From SIG603 sp964370775 (GTDB taxonomy: Bacteria > Bacillota > Clostridia > Oscillospirales > Acutalibacteraceae), in the NCBI GenBank assembly GCA_964370775.1, contig CAYJKT010000012.1, positions 1 to 64,000 of the forward strand: 64,000 nt of DNA. The letters run 5' to 3'. Within the stretch, counting starts at the first letter, position 1, and each line of letters begins with the position of its first letter. The position numbers were made by a program, and so were the translations under genes. The notes under the pieces are model-generated. The model did not search any database. It was not told where the DNA came from and worked only from the letters and a program-made list of their open reading frames with translations. This document shows positions 8,527 to 17,122 of this stretch, one piece after another.

Positions 8527-8702
8527 AAAAAAAGAAAGAGCCTATTACTCTTTCTTTTCTTGAGACACATTCAGCGTCTCGGACGATTTATCTCATCCCC
8601 AAAAAAGTAATATGTGAGCCTTGTAAATACCTATCGGCTAATCATAACAAAATAACTTCACTTATTACTTAAACGTACAAACTTCAAATAAGTTTGTACG
8701 TT
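8527..8702 (-). ncRNA. Candidate structured small RNA, about 175 nt
   Basis: It has its own promoter (8709-8737) and ends at a strong terminator: an 11-bp stem at 8530-8540 with 8548-8558, then TTTTTTT. Between them lie a perfect 13-bp hairpin at the 5' end (8690-8702 with 8672-8684, 5-nt loop), a long-range stem of 12 pairs around one mismatch (8658-8670 with 8605-8617) whose inner part holds AGCC/GGCT, and a 7-bp hairpin at 8562-8580 (GAGACGC/GTGTCTC). There is no significant reading frame. The layout is not that of 6S RNA or tmRNA, and no riboswitch family was recognised. The next gene downstream has its own promoter, so this looks like an independent RNA. Confidence 0.6.
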
Positions 8703-8708
8703 ATATAT

Positions 8709-8737
8709 ATAATACACTAAGTAAAAGATGATTTCAA
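8709..8737 (-). promoter_or_regulatory. Sigma-A promoter of the candidate small RNA
   Basis: Minus-strand TTGAAA at 8737-8732, a 17-bp spacer, and TATTAT at 8714-8709. The expected start near 8702 coincides with the base of the first 13-bp hairpin. Confidence 0.65.
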
Positions 8738-8910
8738 GACTATATTTATACTTTATAAACAATTTTGTTACAAAATATTGATTAACTATTTAACTTATTA
8801 ATGACATTTTTAACAAATAAAAACTGACAAATATATTTTGTTAACCTTAAAAAAGCAAGTTATACAAAAACTTTTTAACATCATTGTAAAAATTCCAAAA
8901 GTGCATAATA

Positions 8911-8953
8911 AAAGAAATTAACTCATATTGTTCACAAATGAATTAATTTCTTT
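8911..8953 (-). terminator. Terminator of the trmK-nuclease operon
   Basis: A 15-bp stem with one mismatch (8911-8926 with 8938-8953), followed on the minus strand by TTTTATTAT. It lies 10 bp after the nuclease stop codon. 8738-8910 is AT-rich with nothing else recognised. Confidence 0.7.
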
Positions 8954-8962
8954 CTGATTTTT

Positions 8963-9667
8963 TTATGCAACATTCTCTCCAGTAGCATAATCTATCTCTA
9001 CTCCGTCTTCGGCATTAAACACAAAAATGCAAAAATTTACATTTTCACCTCCGTCAGTCGTAGAGTATGCTTCCATCAACACACCACTTGCTAATAGGTT
9101 AGTTCCACTGTATATTGGTGTAACTCTATACAGTACAGGCTCGCCTGTTTCTTTAATATAGTCAAGCACTTCCATTTCATACTGCAACATTCCAACTTGA
9201 TTCATGCTTCGTGTACCTGTTATCAGGTTAAGCTCATTGTCTTGCTCGCCTGCTATGCTAAAAGCAATTAAATGAGAACGATTATACAAATATCCGCCGT
9301 CTACAAAATCATACTCATTTTGCTCCCACCCAGTTGGATACACATGGCTTATGCTCTCTCGTTCTTCTGTCGGCAACAATGTTTCATCTGCCAACGCAAA
9401 AGCTGTACCTGCTCTATCAAGCATATCGAGTTCTTCATAGCTTTCAAAAACTACATCAATTGCTAGTTCTTCTTCTGTGAAAAATGGTTCGTTTCCATTA
9501 ACTTCCACTACTAAATCACCTGTGTACTCAATTCCATCTAACTCCTCTACCATCACCGACGGCAATCCACCATTAAGCTGTGTTAGTATCTCTGGGTAAA
9601 ATAATCGTACTGCTATAACAATTAACATTACAGCAGCAATCATTAAAATTCTTGTTTGTTTTTTCAT
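8963..9667 (-). CDS. DNA/RNA non-specific endonuclease, membrane-anchored (EndA/DNA-entry nuclease type)
   Basis: 234 aa from ATG 9667, which has GGAG 6 nt upstream; an earlier in-frame start would run deep into radC. One N-terminal membrane segment (about residues 6-23) anchors the protein outside the cell. The nuclease domain carries YNRSHLIAF where the family usually has a DRGH motif, so the His is kept but Asp and Gly are Asn and Ser. Then come NLITGTRSMN, VLYRVTPIYSG and the C-terminal IDYATGE typical of the streptococcal DNA-entry nuclease branch. It is the last gene of its operon, 13 bp after radC. A role in degrading external DNA or in DNA uptake is likely. Confidence 0.83.
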   Translation of the reverse strand: MKKQTRILMIAAVMLIVIAVRLFYPEILTQLNGGLPSVMVEELDGIEYTGDLVVEVNGNEPFFTEEELAIDVVFESYEELDMLDRAGTAFALADETLLPTEERESISHVYPTGWEQNEYDFVDGGYLYNRSHLIAFSIAGEQDNELNLITGTRSMNQVGMLQYEMEVLDYIKETGEPVLYRVTPIYSGTNLLASGVLMEAYSTTDGGENVNFCIFVFNAEDGVEIDYATGENVA

Positions 9668-9680
9668 TATATCTCCGTGT

Positions 9681-10448
9681 CTATTCATCCAAAAGCAAGC
9701 TTTCTTCTGCTTGTTTTGCCGCAAGTAATATATTTTTTCTATACATATCTGTAGCTGTCGCAATATCTGACAACCAGCCACTTTTGGCAAGTGATGTGTA
9801 ATCTGTATCTGTGATAATCAAGTGGTCTTCAAGCCCTACATATACGCCATCAAGCGCAATTTGCAACTCTTTTGTCGCACTAATGTCACCCTTAGACGGC
9901 GCTGGGTTTCCACTTGGGTGATTGTGTGCCATAATGATAGTGTCGGCCTCGTAATGCAAGCAAAGTGCCACAAGTTCTCTAACATAAACAGGAACTTGCG
10001 CAACTGAGCCATGCCACAAAATATCATTAAAAATAACCTGACCTCTGCTGTTAAGTAACATAACAGCTACACATTCTTTTAAAAGTCCTGTAAACTTGTG
10101 TCTCATCTGTTCATACGCTGTTTCCGTGTTGAACACTCTCTTTTTTACACGCTCAATATCAACAATAAAATACCTTGCAAAATCTGGCATTTGTGTCAAA
10201 AAAATCGCAGAGCTCTCGCCTATTCCCTCAACTTTAAGCAGTTGGTCTTTAGGCGCTACAAGAACAGACGAAAAGCTACCGAATTTTTTGATTAAAGCTT
10301 CGGCTGTTTTTCTGGTATCTGACCTTGCAATGCAGTGGAATAAGAGCATTTCAAGCATGTCTATATCCGACAACGCCCCTGCTCCTTTTTCATTCAGCAT
10401 TTCTCTCATTCTTGCTCTGTGTCCTGAAAGTTTTTTTGACTCTGGCAT
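9681..10448 (-). CDS. radC: RadC family JAB/MPN-domain protein
   Basis: 255 aa. An N-terminal helix-hairpin-helix region (about residues 35-95, with VEGIGESSA) is followed by the RadC JAB domain with the metal motif HNHPSGNPAPSKGD and a Glu-containing strand before it. The molecular role of RadC is not settled; family members occur in DNA-processing contexts and beside mobile elements. Here it lies 20 bp after rqcH in a housekeeping operon and just before a nuclease gene. ATG with GGAGGG upstream. Confidence 0.92.
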   Translation of the reverse strand: MPESKKLSGHRARMREMLNEKGAGALSDIDMLEMLLFHCIARSDTRKTAEALIKKFGSFSSVLVAPKDQLLKVEGIGESSAIFLTQMPDFARYFIVDIERVKKRVFNTETAYEQMRHKFTGLLKECVAVMLLNSRGQVIFNDILWHGSVAQVPVYVRELVALCLHYEADTIIMAHNHPSGNPAPSKGDISATKELQIALDGVYVGLEDHLIITDTDYTSLAKSGWLSDIATATDMYRKNILLAAKQAEESLLLDE

Positions 10449-10468
10449 TTTAAACCCTCCAAAGGTTA

Positions 10469-12196
10469 TTAGTTGTTTAATCTAATATAAGCTGTTTTTT
10501 GGTTCACATATATAACCATTCCCGGTTTTGAGCCTGTCGGTTTTGACACATACCTAACCTTTGTGTAATCAACTGGCACAAGCGAAGACGACTTCGCTTT
10601 GCTATGCATTGCAGCAATTTCAGCAGCTTCTTCTATCGCTTTGTTTGTAGGTTCATTGCCCTCAAGCACTAACACTGTGTGTGAGCCTGGTATATCTTTT
10701 GTGTGAAACCAAATATCATTTCTATTTGCATCTTTTAGCGTAAGTTTATCGTTTTGCTTGTTATTTCTACCAACCAAAACTTTGTACCCCTCAGAAGTCA
10801 TAAACTCAATCGGTTGTAGCAACTTAGTTTTTTTGTTAAATCCTGCTTTCTTTTTAGCTCTAACATAGCCTTGCTCTTCAAGCTCTGTTCTAATCTCGCT
10901 GAGTTCTTCTTCGTTTTTTGCCTCTGTCAATGAATAGAAAATTGTATCAACATAGTCAATTTCTTTCTCAGCAATTTCAATTTGTTCTTTCAGCTTAACT
11001 TCTGCTGTCTTAGCTTTTGCGTAATCTTTATATAGCTTTTGTGCATTCGCAGCACCTGATATTGCTGGATTAAGCTTAATTTCTATCTCTTTCATATCAG
11101 GGTCATAATAGTTTATTGTTCTTAAAACAATGTTGCCAGCTTTAATTAAGTGCAAAGAAGAATTAACTAAGTCAGCTTTTATTCTGATTTCTTCTTTTTT
11201 GTCGCAGTTTAAAAGTTCCATTTTTTGCAAATTCATTTTTCGCTCTAGCCTTTGGGAGCGATTGCTAAGTATCTTCAAAATGTCTGCACTCTTAACTCTC
11301 ATGCGTTCGGTTCGGTCTCGTTCTTCGTAATATCTGTCTAAAAGTTCTGAAAAACTAGCTTCTTCACGGACTCTCATGCTCTCGCCATATTGTTTTATTT
11401 CTAAAAAAGAAAAATCCATAGGCTTGTTAGACTCTACAATATAAGGTCTACCCTCAGTTTTGCTTATGACATCTCTTAAATAGTCGATAGTTCTAACCAG
11501 TCTATCATCATCATAGTTCGTCATATCCATAGTGCTAACACCATTTCCACGAGAACAAATATGCTCTATCTCTCTTGACACAATCGGTGAAATACCTTGC
11601 ACTGTCGCCATTAAAGCTTTGTTAAGCATTGCATTTTTCGACTTTATCTCTTTAACTAAAGTTGCTGTGTCAGTCTCTAAAATGTTAAATTTGTCTTGTT
11701 TTGGTGGTTGTCTATATAATAATCCTGGAAAAATCAAGCGTTCTGAGCTCATCTCTGCATCTACTCTTTTTAGAGCATCAACAATTTTTCCCTCTTCATC
11801 GACCAAAATTATGTTGCTGTGCTTGCCCATAATCTCAATAACTAAAGTTAGCCTAACAATGTCACCTAGCTCGTTCACGCTCTCAAACACAAAGCTTAAA
11901 GAACGCTCTAATCCAACTTGGTTAATCTCCAAAAGTTTTGCGCTAGATAGTTTTTTTCTTAACAACATGCAAAGCATTGGAGGTTGTTTTGGGTTTTCTA
12001 AACTAATTTTTGTTAAGTGAATTCTAGCTGTGTCAGGTCTTGCAGACATCAACAGCTTACAATTTTCTTTTCTTGTTCTAATCGCTATAACAAATTCGTC
12101 TCTTGTTGGCTGATGAATTTTATCCACCCTGCCACCAATCAGTTTTTCTTCTAATTCATTTTTTAAATGATGTAAAAACGCACCGTCAAGTGCCAT
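10469..12196 (-). CDS. rqcH: Rqc2 homologue RqcH (NFACT protein, ribosome quality control)
   Basis: 575 aa from ATG 12196, preceded by AAGGTGA 6 nt upstream; a start 54 nt earlier lies inside the nif3 gene. The NFACT-N domain begins MALDGAFLHHL and contains RVDKIHQP; a long coiled coil spans about residues 290-430; NFACT-R at the C-terminus has DIWFHTKDIPGSHTVL. RqcH binds stalled 50S-peptidyl-tRNA complexes and directs alanine tailing of nascent chains. Older databases call it a fibronectin-binding protein. It follows nif3 by 13 bp. Confidence 0.92.
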   Translation of the reverse strand: MALDGAFLHHLKNELEEKLIGGRVDKIHQPTRDEFVIAIRTRKENCKLLMSARPDTARIHLTKISLENPKQPPMLCMLLRKKLSSAKLLEINQVGLERSLSFVFESVNELGDIVRLTLVIEIMGKHSNIILVDEEGKIVDALKRVDAEMSSERLIFPGLLYRQPPKQDKFNILETDTATLVKEIKSKNAMLNKALMATVQGISPIVSREIEHICSRGNGVSTMDMTNYDDDRLVRTIDYLRDVISKTEGRPYIVESNKPMDFSFLEIKQYGESMRVREEASFSELLDRYYEERDRTERMRVKSADILKILSNRSQRLERKMNLQKMELLNCDKKEEIRIKADLVNSSLHLIKAGNIVLRTINYYDPDMKEIEIKLNPAISGAANAQKLYKDYAKAKTAEVKLKEQIEIAEKEIDYVDTIFYSLTEAKNEEELSEIRTELEEQGYVRAKKKAGFNKKTKLLQPIEFMTSEGYKVLVGRNNKQNDKLTLKDANRNDIWFHTKDIPGSHTVLVLEGNEPTNKAIEEAAEIAAMHSKAKSSSLVPVDYTKVRYVSKPTGSKPGMVIYVNQKTAYIRLNN

Positions 12197-12209
12197 CAAA
12201 TCACCTTTT

Positions 12210-12947
12210 CTATATATAATTACATGCAGGCTTTTCATCTTTAGATACAAAAAACTCTACATCTTCTATTTTTTCTTTCAAATACTTCTGCAAATAAGTG
12301 TCATACACTTTTTCTGTTTGATAATGCCCAGCTGTAACAAGGCATATATTTCTGTTCACAGCTTCAATATAATCGCTGTGTTTAGCTTCTCCACACAAAA
12401 CAGCGTCGGCATCTTCTACTTCATACACTAAACTGCCACCAGAACCACTGCACATTGCAATTTTTGTAATGTTTCTACCCGTTTCGTTATATCCAACTGT
12501 TGCGTTAAGGGATTTTTTTACGTGCAATGCAAAGTCTTTTGGTGTAGTTTCATCTATAGTCGCTGTGTAATAATCATCTACACGTGTTATGTTTTTAAGC
12601 CCTACAGTTTCGCCAAGTGCAATGTTTACTCCAATGGTGTCGCACAAGTCAAAGTTTGTGTGCAAGCCGATAGCACATATATCTTTTTGTATTAAATAAT
12701 ACAGCACAGAGTTGCTGTTTATGTTTTTTACTGGGTCAAAAATAACAGGGTGGTGAGATATAATAAGCTCTGCACCTATTTTCACAGCTTCATCAATCAC
12801 CGTTTTTGTTATATCAAGACATATCAAAACTTTTGTTATCTCTCTGTTTTTATCACCGACATTAATACCAGCGTTATCAAAGCCCAAAGCTGAGGAAAAA
12901 GGCGCTACTTCATCTATTATATTATATATTTCGCTTAGCTTTTTCAT
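12210..12947 (-). CDS. Nif3-like dinuclear metal-centre protein
   Basis: 245 aa, shorter than the Firmicutes form of about 370 aa because the inserted PII-like domain is absent. Metal ligands are visible in ISHHPVIFDPVKNI near residue 63 and in TAGHYQTEK near the C-terminus. The family is also named GTP cyclohydrolase I type 2, though that activity is not general. Its neighbour trmK is the usual partner; the start overlaps the trmK stop by 4 nt, indicating coupling. Confidence 0.88.
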   Translation of the reverse strand: MKKLSEIYNIIDEVAPFSSALGFDNAGINVGDKNREITKVLICLDITKTVIDEAVKIGAELIISHHPVIFDPVKNINSNSVLYYLIQKDICAIGLHTNFDLCDTIGVNIALGETVGLKNITRVDDYYTATIDETTPKDFALHVKKSLNATVGYNETGRNITKIAMCSGSGGSLVYEVEDADAVLCGEAKHSDYIEAVNRNICLVTAGHYQTEKVYDTYLQKYLKEKIEDVEFFVSKDEKPACNYI

Positions 12948-13600
12948 AGATATTTCCTCTCAATTTCATTGACTTTTTCTTCAAGCATTACTTTTTCTTC
13001 TCCACAAGCTCCGTGAATTTTGTTCTTCAAGCTTCTTATGGTTTTCTCTGCATACAATTTGCTATTATCTGATTTTGGCACAATTTTCCCCATATACATG
13101 CAAAAATCTTGCTCTGCTTTTTTGCAAGTCACTAGCATAACAGAGTACACTTTGCCTTTATCAAAAACTGCTTTTTCTTCAACAATATCATAGCTATTTG
13201 TTAAAAGATATTCCCGCAGTTTGTGTGGGTTTGACATAGGCTGTAACACTAAAGTTTTATTGCAATCACTTAAGTACCTAGCTTCATCAATTATGCTTAC
13301 AATAAGCTCGCCACCCATTCCAGCAATAACAGCAGTGTCAAAATCATCTTGTTTAATCTCGTTAAATCCAGCACTTAAAATCGTAGTAATCTCTACATTA
13401 TATTTTAAAGCATTGCTTTTTGCACTCATCAAAGGTTTATCGTTAATATCAGCTGCAATCGCACTGCTTATTTTATTTTGTTTTAATAGCCAAATCGGCA
13501 AATAGCCGTGGTCAGTGCCAATGTCTACAAGCCTCGTACCCTCTGGCACCATGTCAGCACATTGCAAAAGCCTTGCACCTAAGCTAAAAATCTCTCTCAC
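12944..13600 (-). CDS. trmK: tRNA (adenine22-N1)-methyltransferase TrmK
   Basis: 218 aa, GTG start with GAGGG upstream. The SAM motif LVDIGTDHGYLPIWLL lies near residues 24-39, followed by IAADIN and VIAGMGGELI, all characteristic of TrmK (YqfN). The C-terminal part is a helical coiled coil. It methylates A22 of the D-arm of certain tRNAs. It is the first gene of the trmK-nif3-rqcH-radC-nuclease operon and has a promoter at 13636-13664. Confidence 0.9.
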   Translation of the reverse strand: MREIFSLGARLLQCADMVPEGTRLVDIGTDHGYLPIWLLKQNKISSAIAADINDKPLMSAKSNALKYNVEITTILSAGFNEIKQDDFDTAVIAGMGGELIVSIIDEARYLSDCNKTLVLQPMSNPHKLREYLLTNSYDIVEEKAVFDKGKVYSVMLVTCKKAEQDFCMYMGKIVPKSDNSKLYAEKTIRSLKNKIHGACGEEKVMLEEKVNEIERKYL

Positions 13601-13635
13601 TTTTATCCCTCTAATTTTCTAATATACTATATAGT

Positions 13636-13664
13636 AGTATAGCACACACATATCGATAATTCAA
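13636..13664 (-). promoter_or_regulatory. Sigma-A promoter of the trmK operon
   Basis: Minus-strand TTGAAT at 13664-13659, a 17-bp spacer, and TATACT at 13641-13636, about 36 bp before the trmK start. Confidence 0.65.
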
Positions 13665-13706
13665 CCTATCGTTATTATATATCCGTTATTTTGTATTATA
13701 TTAACA

Positions 13707-13736
13707 TTGATTTTTATTATACAAATGTGGTATTAT
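13707..13736 (+). promoter_or_regulatory. Sigma-A promoter of the sortase gene
   Basis: TTGATT at 13707-13712, an 18-bp spacer, and TATTAT at 13731-13736, 30 bp before the sortase ATG. Confidence 0.6.
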
Positions 13737-13766
13737 AGAATAAAGCTTAAATTAAGGAGTTTTAAC

Positions 13767-14537
13767 ATGAAAAAGAATGTAATCAACGTGATAATCGTTG
13801 TACTAATAGGCGTAATTGTTGTATGTGCATATAACATAGCTACATATTTTATGGAATCAGCCGAACAAAAAAGCACTTATGACTATCTAGCTACTGTTGT
13901 AGATAAAGACGCTTTGGATGAAACTAGTGGTGAAGATGTAAAACCTACTACAAATGCTGACGGAATTCTTTTAGAATACGAATCTTTATACGAACAAAAC
14001 AATGACTTAATCGGTTGGATAGAGATAAAAAATACACCAATTAATTACCCAGTAATGCAGAGTATAGATAACCCTAATTACTATTTAGAGCACAATTTCA
14101 ATAAGGAGTATTCTGACTATGGTTGCCCTTATGTTCAAGAAGATTGTGACTTAGAAACATCTGATAACCTTGTTTTACATTCTCATAATATGAAAGATGG
14201 TTCAATGTTTGCTACTTTAATTGATTATAAAGACGAAAGTTTTTGGGAAGAACATAAAACTGTTAACTTTGATACTATATACGAAAAACAAGAGTACGAG
14301 ATAGTTTCTGTTTTCATCACCACTGCTAACTTATTAGACGACAGCATTTTTGAGTATTATAAATTCACAGGTTCAGGTACTGAAGAAGATTTTAATTCTT
14401 ATATTGATAAAGTTAAAGAGCTAGAGCTTTATGACACAGGCGTTACTGCTGAGTATGGTGATGAACTTATCACTCTTTCAACTTGCGAATACTCAGTTAC
14501 TGAGGGTAGATTAGTTGTTGTAGCTAAAAAAATATAA
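13767..14537 (+). CDS. Class B sortase
   Basis: 256 aa from ATG 13767, which has AAGGAG 9 nt upstream. An N-terminal membrane anchor spans about residues 6-27. The sortase domain shows the SrtB-type ligand region LIGWIEIKNTPINYPVM, catalytic His in LVLHSHNM, catalytic Cys240 in TLSTC, and Arg248 in EGRLVV. Sortases cleave a cell-wall sorting signal and attach the protein to peptidoglycan. No substrate with a sorting motif was seen nearby, so this is a single housekeeping-like copy in its own transcription unit, ended by a terminator at 14558-14589. Confidence 0.93.
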   Translation: MKKNVINVIIVVLIGVIVVCAYNIATYFMESAEQKSTYDYLATVVDKDALDETSGEDVKPTTNADGILLEYESLYEQNNDLIGWIEIKNTPINYPVMQSIDNPNYYLEHNFNKEYSDYGCPYVQEDCDLETSDNLVLHSHNMKDGSMFATLIDYKDESFWEEHKTVNFDTIYEKQEYEIVSVFITTANLLDDSIFEYYKFTGSGTEEDFNSYIDKVKELELYDTGVTAEYGDELITLSTCEYSVTEGRLVVVAKKI

Positions 14538-14557
14538 CGCATTTATTCATATATAAC

Positions 14558-14589
14558 AAGCGATGTGGAACATAGGTCCCACATCGCTT
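14558..14589 (+). terminator. Terminator after the sortase gene
   Basis: An 11- to 12-bp GC-containing stem (aagcgatgtgg with ccacatcgctt) followed by tttagttattta. It lies between the convergent sortase and purD genes and may serve both. Confidence 0.75.
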
Positions 14590-14597
14590 TTAGTTAT

Positions 14598-15851
14598 TTA
14601 TTTACCTATATCTGTTCTGTAGTGTGCGCCCTCAAAGGTAATTTTATCTATGTTAGAATACGCTTTATCTAAAGCTTCTTCAAGAGTTTTTCCCTCTGCT
14701 GTAACGCCTAGCACTCTACCACCGTTTGTCACAAGTTTTCCGTCTTTTACCGCAGTTCCTGCATGATAAACAGTTAAGCCGTCTAGTCCACCTTTTTCAT
14801 CTAATCCCTTAATTTCTATACCTTTTGGATAAGATTGAGGATATCCACCACTTGCCATGATTACACATGCTGTTGCAGTGTCTGCCCATTCGATATTAAT
14901 ATCAGCAAGTCTTTCGTCGATAACTGCATCAATAACATCAACAAAATCTGTTGTCAATTTTGGTAGCACAACTTGAGCCTCTGGGTCACCAAAACGTGCG
15001 TTATACTCAATAACTTTAGGGCCATTTGGTGTTAACATCAAGCCAAAGTACAAGCAACCTTTAAAAGGTCTACCCTCTTTGTTCATAGCTTCCATTGTAG
15101 GCACAAAAATTTCGTCCATACACATTTTAGCAATGTCGTCAGTGTAAAATGGGTTAGGACTAATAGTGCCCATACCACCAGTGTTCAAGCCTTTGTTGCC
15201 GTCTAATGCTCTTTTATGGTCCTTAGAGCTAGGCATTGGAAGCATAGTTTTAGAGTCTGTAAACGCTAAAACGCTTACCTCTGGTCCTGTTAAAAATTCT
15301 TCAACAACAATGTTGTTTCCACTGTCACCAAACATTTTGTCTTCCATAATAGACTTAACAGCGTCTTTTGCATCAGCCATTGTCTCTGCAATAATAACAC
15401 CTTTACCAAGTGCCAAACCGTCAGCTTTTATAACAACTGGCAGTGTGTTTGATTTCTCTAGGTATTCGATAGCTTTGTCTGCGTTTTCAAAAACTTCGTA
15501 ACCAGCAGTCGGAATGTCATATTTTTTCATTAAATCTTTAGAGAAAACCTTACTGCTCTCTATCTCAGCAGCGTTTGCTCTTGGGCCGAATGCTCTAACT
15601 CCAGCTTTCTCGCAAGCATCAACCATTCCACCAGCAAGTGGATCATCAGGTGCTACAAAAACTAAGTCTATCGCATTGCTTTTTGCAAACTCTACTACTT
15701 CTTCATTTGTTGTGATATTCACACACTCAGCATCAAGAGAGATACCTCCGTTACCGGGTGCACAATATAGTTTTGAAACTTTAGGGCTTAACAAAAGTTT
15801 TTTGATTATGGTGTGTTCACGTCCACCACTACCAATAACAAGTATTTTCAT
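14598..15851 (-). CDS. purD: Phosphoribosylamine-glycine ligase (GAR synthetase)
   Basis: 417 aa, normal length. N-terminal motif MKILVIGSGGREHTI, the ATP-grasp region with VIKADGLALGKGV (about residues 140-153), EEFLTGPEVS, and the metal-binding YNARFGDPEAQVV. It catalyses the second step of de novo purine synthesis. It is the last gene of the purine operon, 36 bp after purH, with GGAGGT before the ATG. Confidence 0.97.
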   Translation of the reverse strand: MKILVIGSGGREHTIIKKLLLSPKVSKLYCAPGNGGISLDAECVNITTNEEVVEFAKSNAIDLVFVAPDDPLAGGMVDACEKAGVRAFGPRANAAEIESSKVFSKDLMKKYDIPTAGYEVFENADKAIEYLEKSNTLPVVIKADGLALGKGVIIAETMADAKDAVKSIMEDKMFGDSGNNIVVEEFLTGPEVSVLAFTDSKTMLPMPSSKDHKRALDGNKGLNTGGMGTISPNPFYTDDIAKMCMDEIFVPTMEAMNKEGRPFKGCLYFGLMLTPNGPKVIEYNARFGDPEAQVVLPKLTTDFVDVIDAVIDERLADINIEWADTATACVIMASGGYPQSYPKGIEIKGLDEKGGLDGLTVYHAGTAVKDGKLVTNGGRVLGVTAEGKTLEEALDKAYSNIDKITFEGAHYRTDIGK

Positions 15852-15887
15852 TTTTACCTCCGAAATTATCTATATACCGATAGTCTA

Positions 15888-17063
15888 TTAATGGTGGAAA
15901 AGTCTAATGCCTGTGAATGCCATTGCCATGTCGTATTTGTCGCATGTGTCAATAACATTATCATCACGAATAGAACCACCTGGTTGTGCGATATATTTCA
16001 CACCACTTTTTTTCGCTCTTTCGATATTGTCGCCGAATGGGAAGAACGCATCGCTACCCAAAGTAACATCGCACATAGTTGCAAGCCAAGCTTTTTTCTC
16101 CTCTAAAGTGAAAACTGCTGGTTTCTCTGTGAAGAAGTTCTCCCATGTACCGTCAACTAAAACGTCCATGTAATCTTCTGAGATATAAACGTCGATTGTG
16201 TTATCTCTGTCTGCTCTTCTAATATCTGCTTTAAAAGGAAGGTTAAGCACTTTTGGGCATTGTCTTAAATACCAGTTATCAGCTTTTGCACCAGCAAGTC
16301 TTGTGCAGTGGATACGGCTTTGTTGACCAGCACCGATACCGATAGCTTGACCGTCTTTTACATAGCAAACTGAATTAGATTGTGTGTATTTTAAAGTGAT
16401 TAAGCTAACAATCATATCTCTTTTTGCTTCTTCTGATATATCTTTGTTTTTAGTTGGTATCTCTTTAAATAAATCGTTATCAATAACAAGTTCGTTTCTG
16501 CCTTGCTCAAATGTAATACCAAAAATATCTTTGTGCTCGATAGCTACTGGAACATAGTTTTCATCAATTTGAACCACGTTATAGCTACCTTTTCTTTTTG
16601 TTTTAAGGATTTCCAAAGCTTCGTCTGTGTACCCCGGAGCGATAACACCGTCACTTACTTCTCTAGCAAGTAGCAAAGCAGTCTCTTTGTCGCAAACGTC
16701 AGAAAGTGCTGCCCAGTCGCCGTAAGAAGACATTCTGTCTGCTCCTCTAGCACGCGCATAAGCTGTAGCGATTGGTGTTAGCTCTAAGTCGTCTACAAAG
16801 TAGATTTTCTTTAATGTGTCGCTCATTTCAATTCCAAGTGCAGCACCTGCTGGGCTAACATGTTTGAAAGAAGCCGCCGCAGGTAGACCTGTAGCTTTTT
16901 TAAGCTCTTTAACTAATTGCCAGCTGTTTAAAGCGTCCATAAAATTGATATAACCAGGTGTTCCGTTTAAAACTGTGATAGGTAGTTCTCTGCCATCGTT
17001 TGTATAAATTTTAGATGGTTTTTGGTTAGGATTACAACCATATTTAAGCATTAATTCCTTCAT
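15888..17063 (-). CDS. purH: AICAR formyltransferase (PurH C-terminal domain as a free protein)
   Basis: 391 aa. It contains only the AICAR transformylase part of PurH: the SFKHVSPAGAALG motif near residue 66, the KYTQSNSV region and the C-terminal PGGSIRDDNVID...FTGIRLFHH. The usual N-terminal IMP cyclohydrolase domain (about 200 aa) is absent. That missing step is supplied by the PurO-type gene immediately upstream at 17123-17830. It formylates AICAR using 10-formyltetrahydrofolate. Confidence 0.92.
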   Translation of the reverse strand: MKELMLKYGCNPNQKPSKIYTNDGRELPITVLNGTPGYINFMDALNSWQLVKELKKATGLPAAASFKHVSPAGAALGIEMSDTLKKIYFVDDLELTPIATAYARARGADRMSSYGDWAALSDVCDKETALLLAREVSDGVIAPGYTDEALEILKTKRKGSYNVVQIDENYVPVAIEHKDIFGITFEQGRNELVIDNDLFKEIPTKNKDISEEAKRDMIVSLITLKYTQSNSVCYVKDGQAIGIGAGQQSRIHCTRLAGAKADNWYLRQCPKVLNLPFKADIRRADRDNTIDVYISEDYMDVLVDGTWENFFTEKPAVFTLEEKKAWLATMCDVTLGSDAFFPFGDNIERAKKSGVKYIAQPGGSIRDDNVIDTCDKYDMAMAFTGIRLFHH

Positions 17064-17122
17064 TGAAAATTCTCCCTTATTACTATATTACCACGTGCAA
17101 CACGTAAGCAAAATTATCTTTA

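Noticed and set aside
8527..8702. 6S RNA or tmRNA identity for the small RNA
   Set aside because: The 5' and 3' ends do not pair into one long stem with a central bubble, and there is no tRNA-like end or tag frame.
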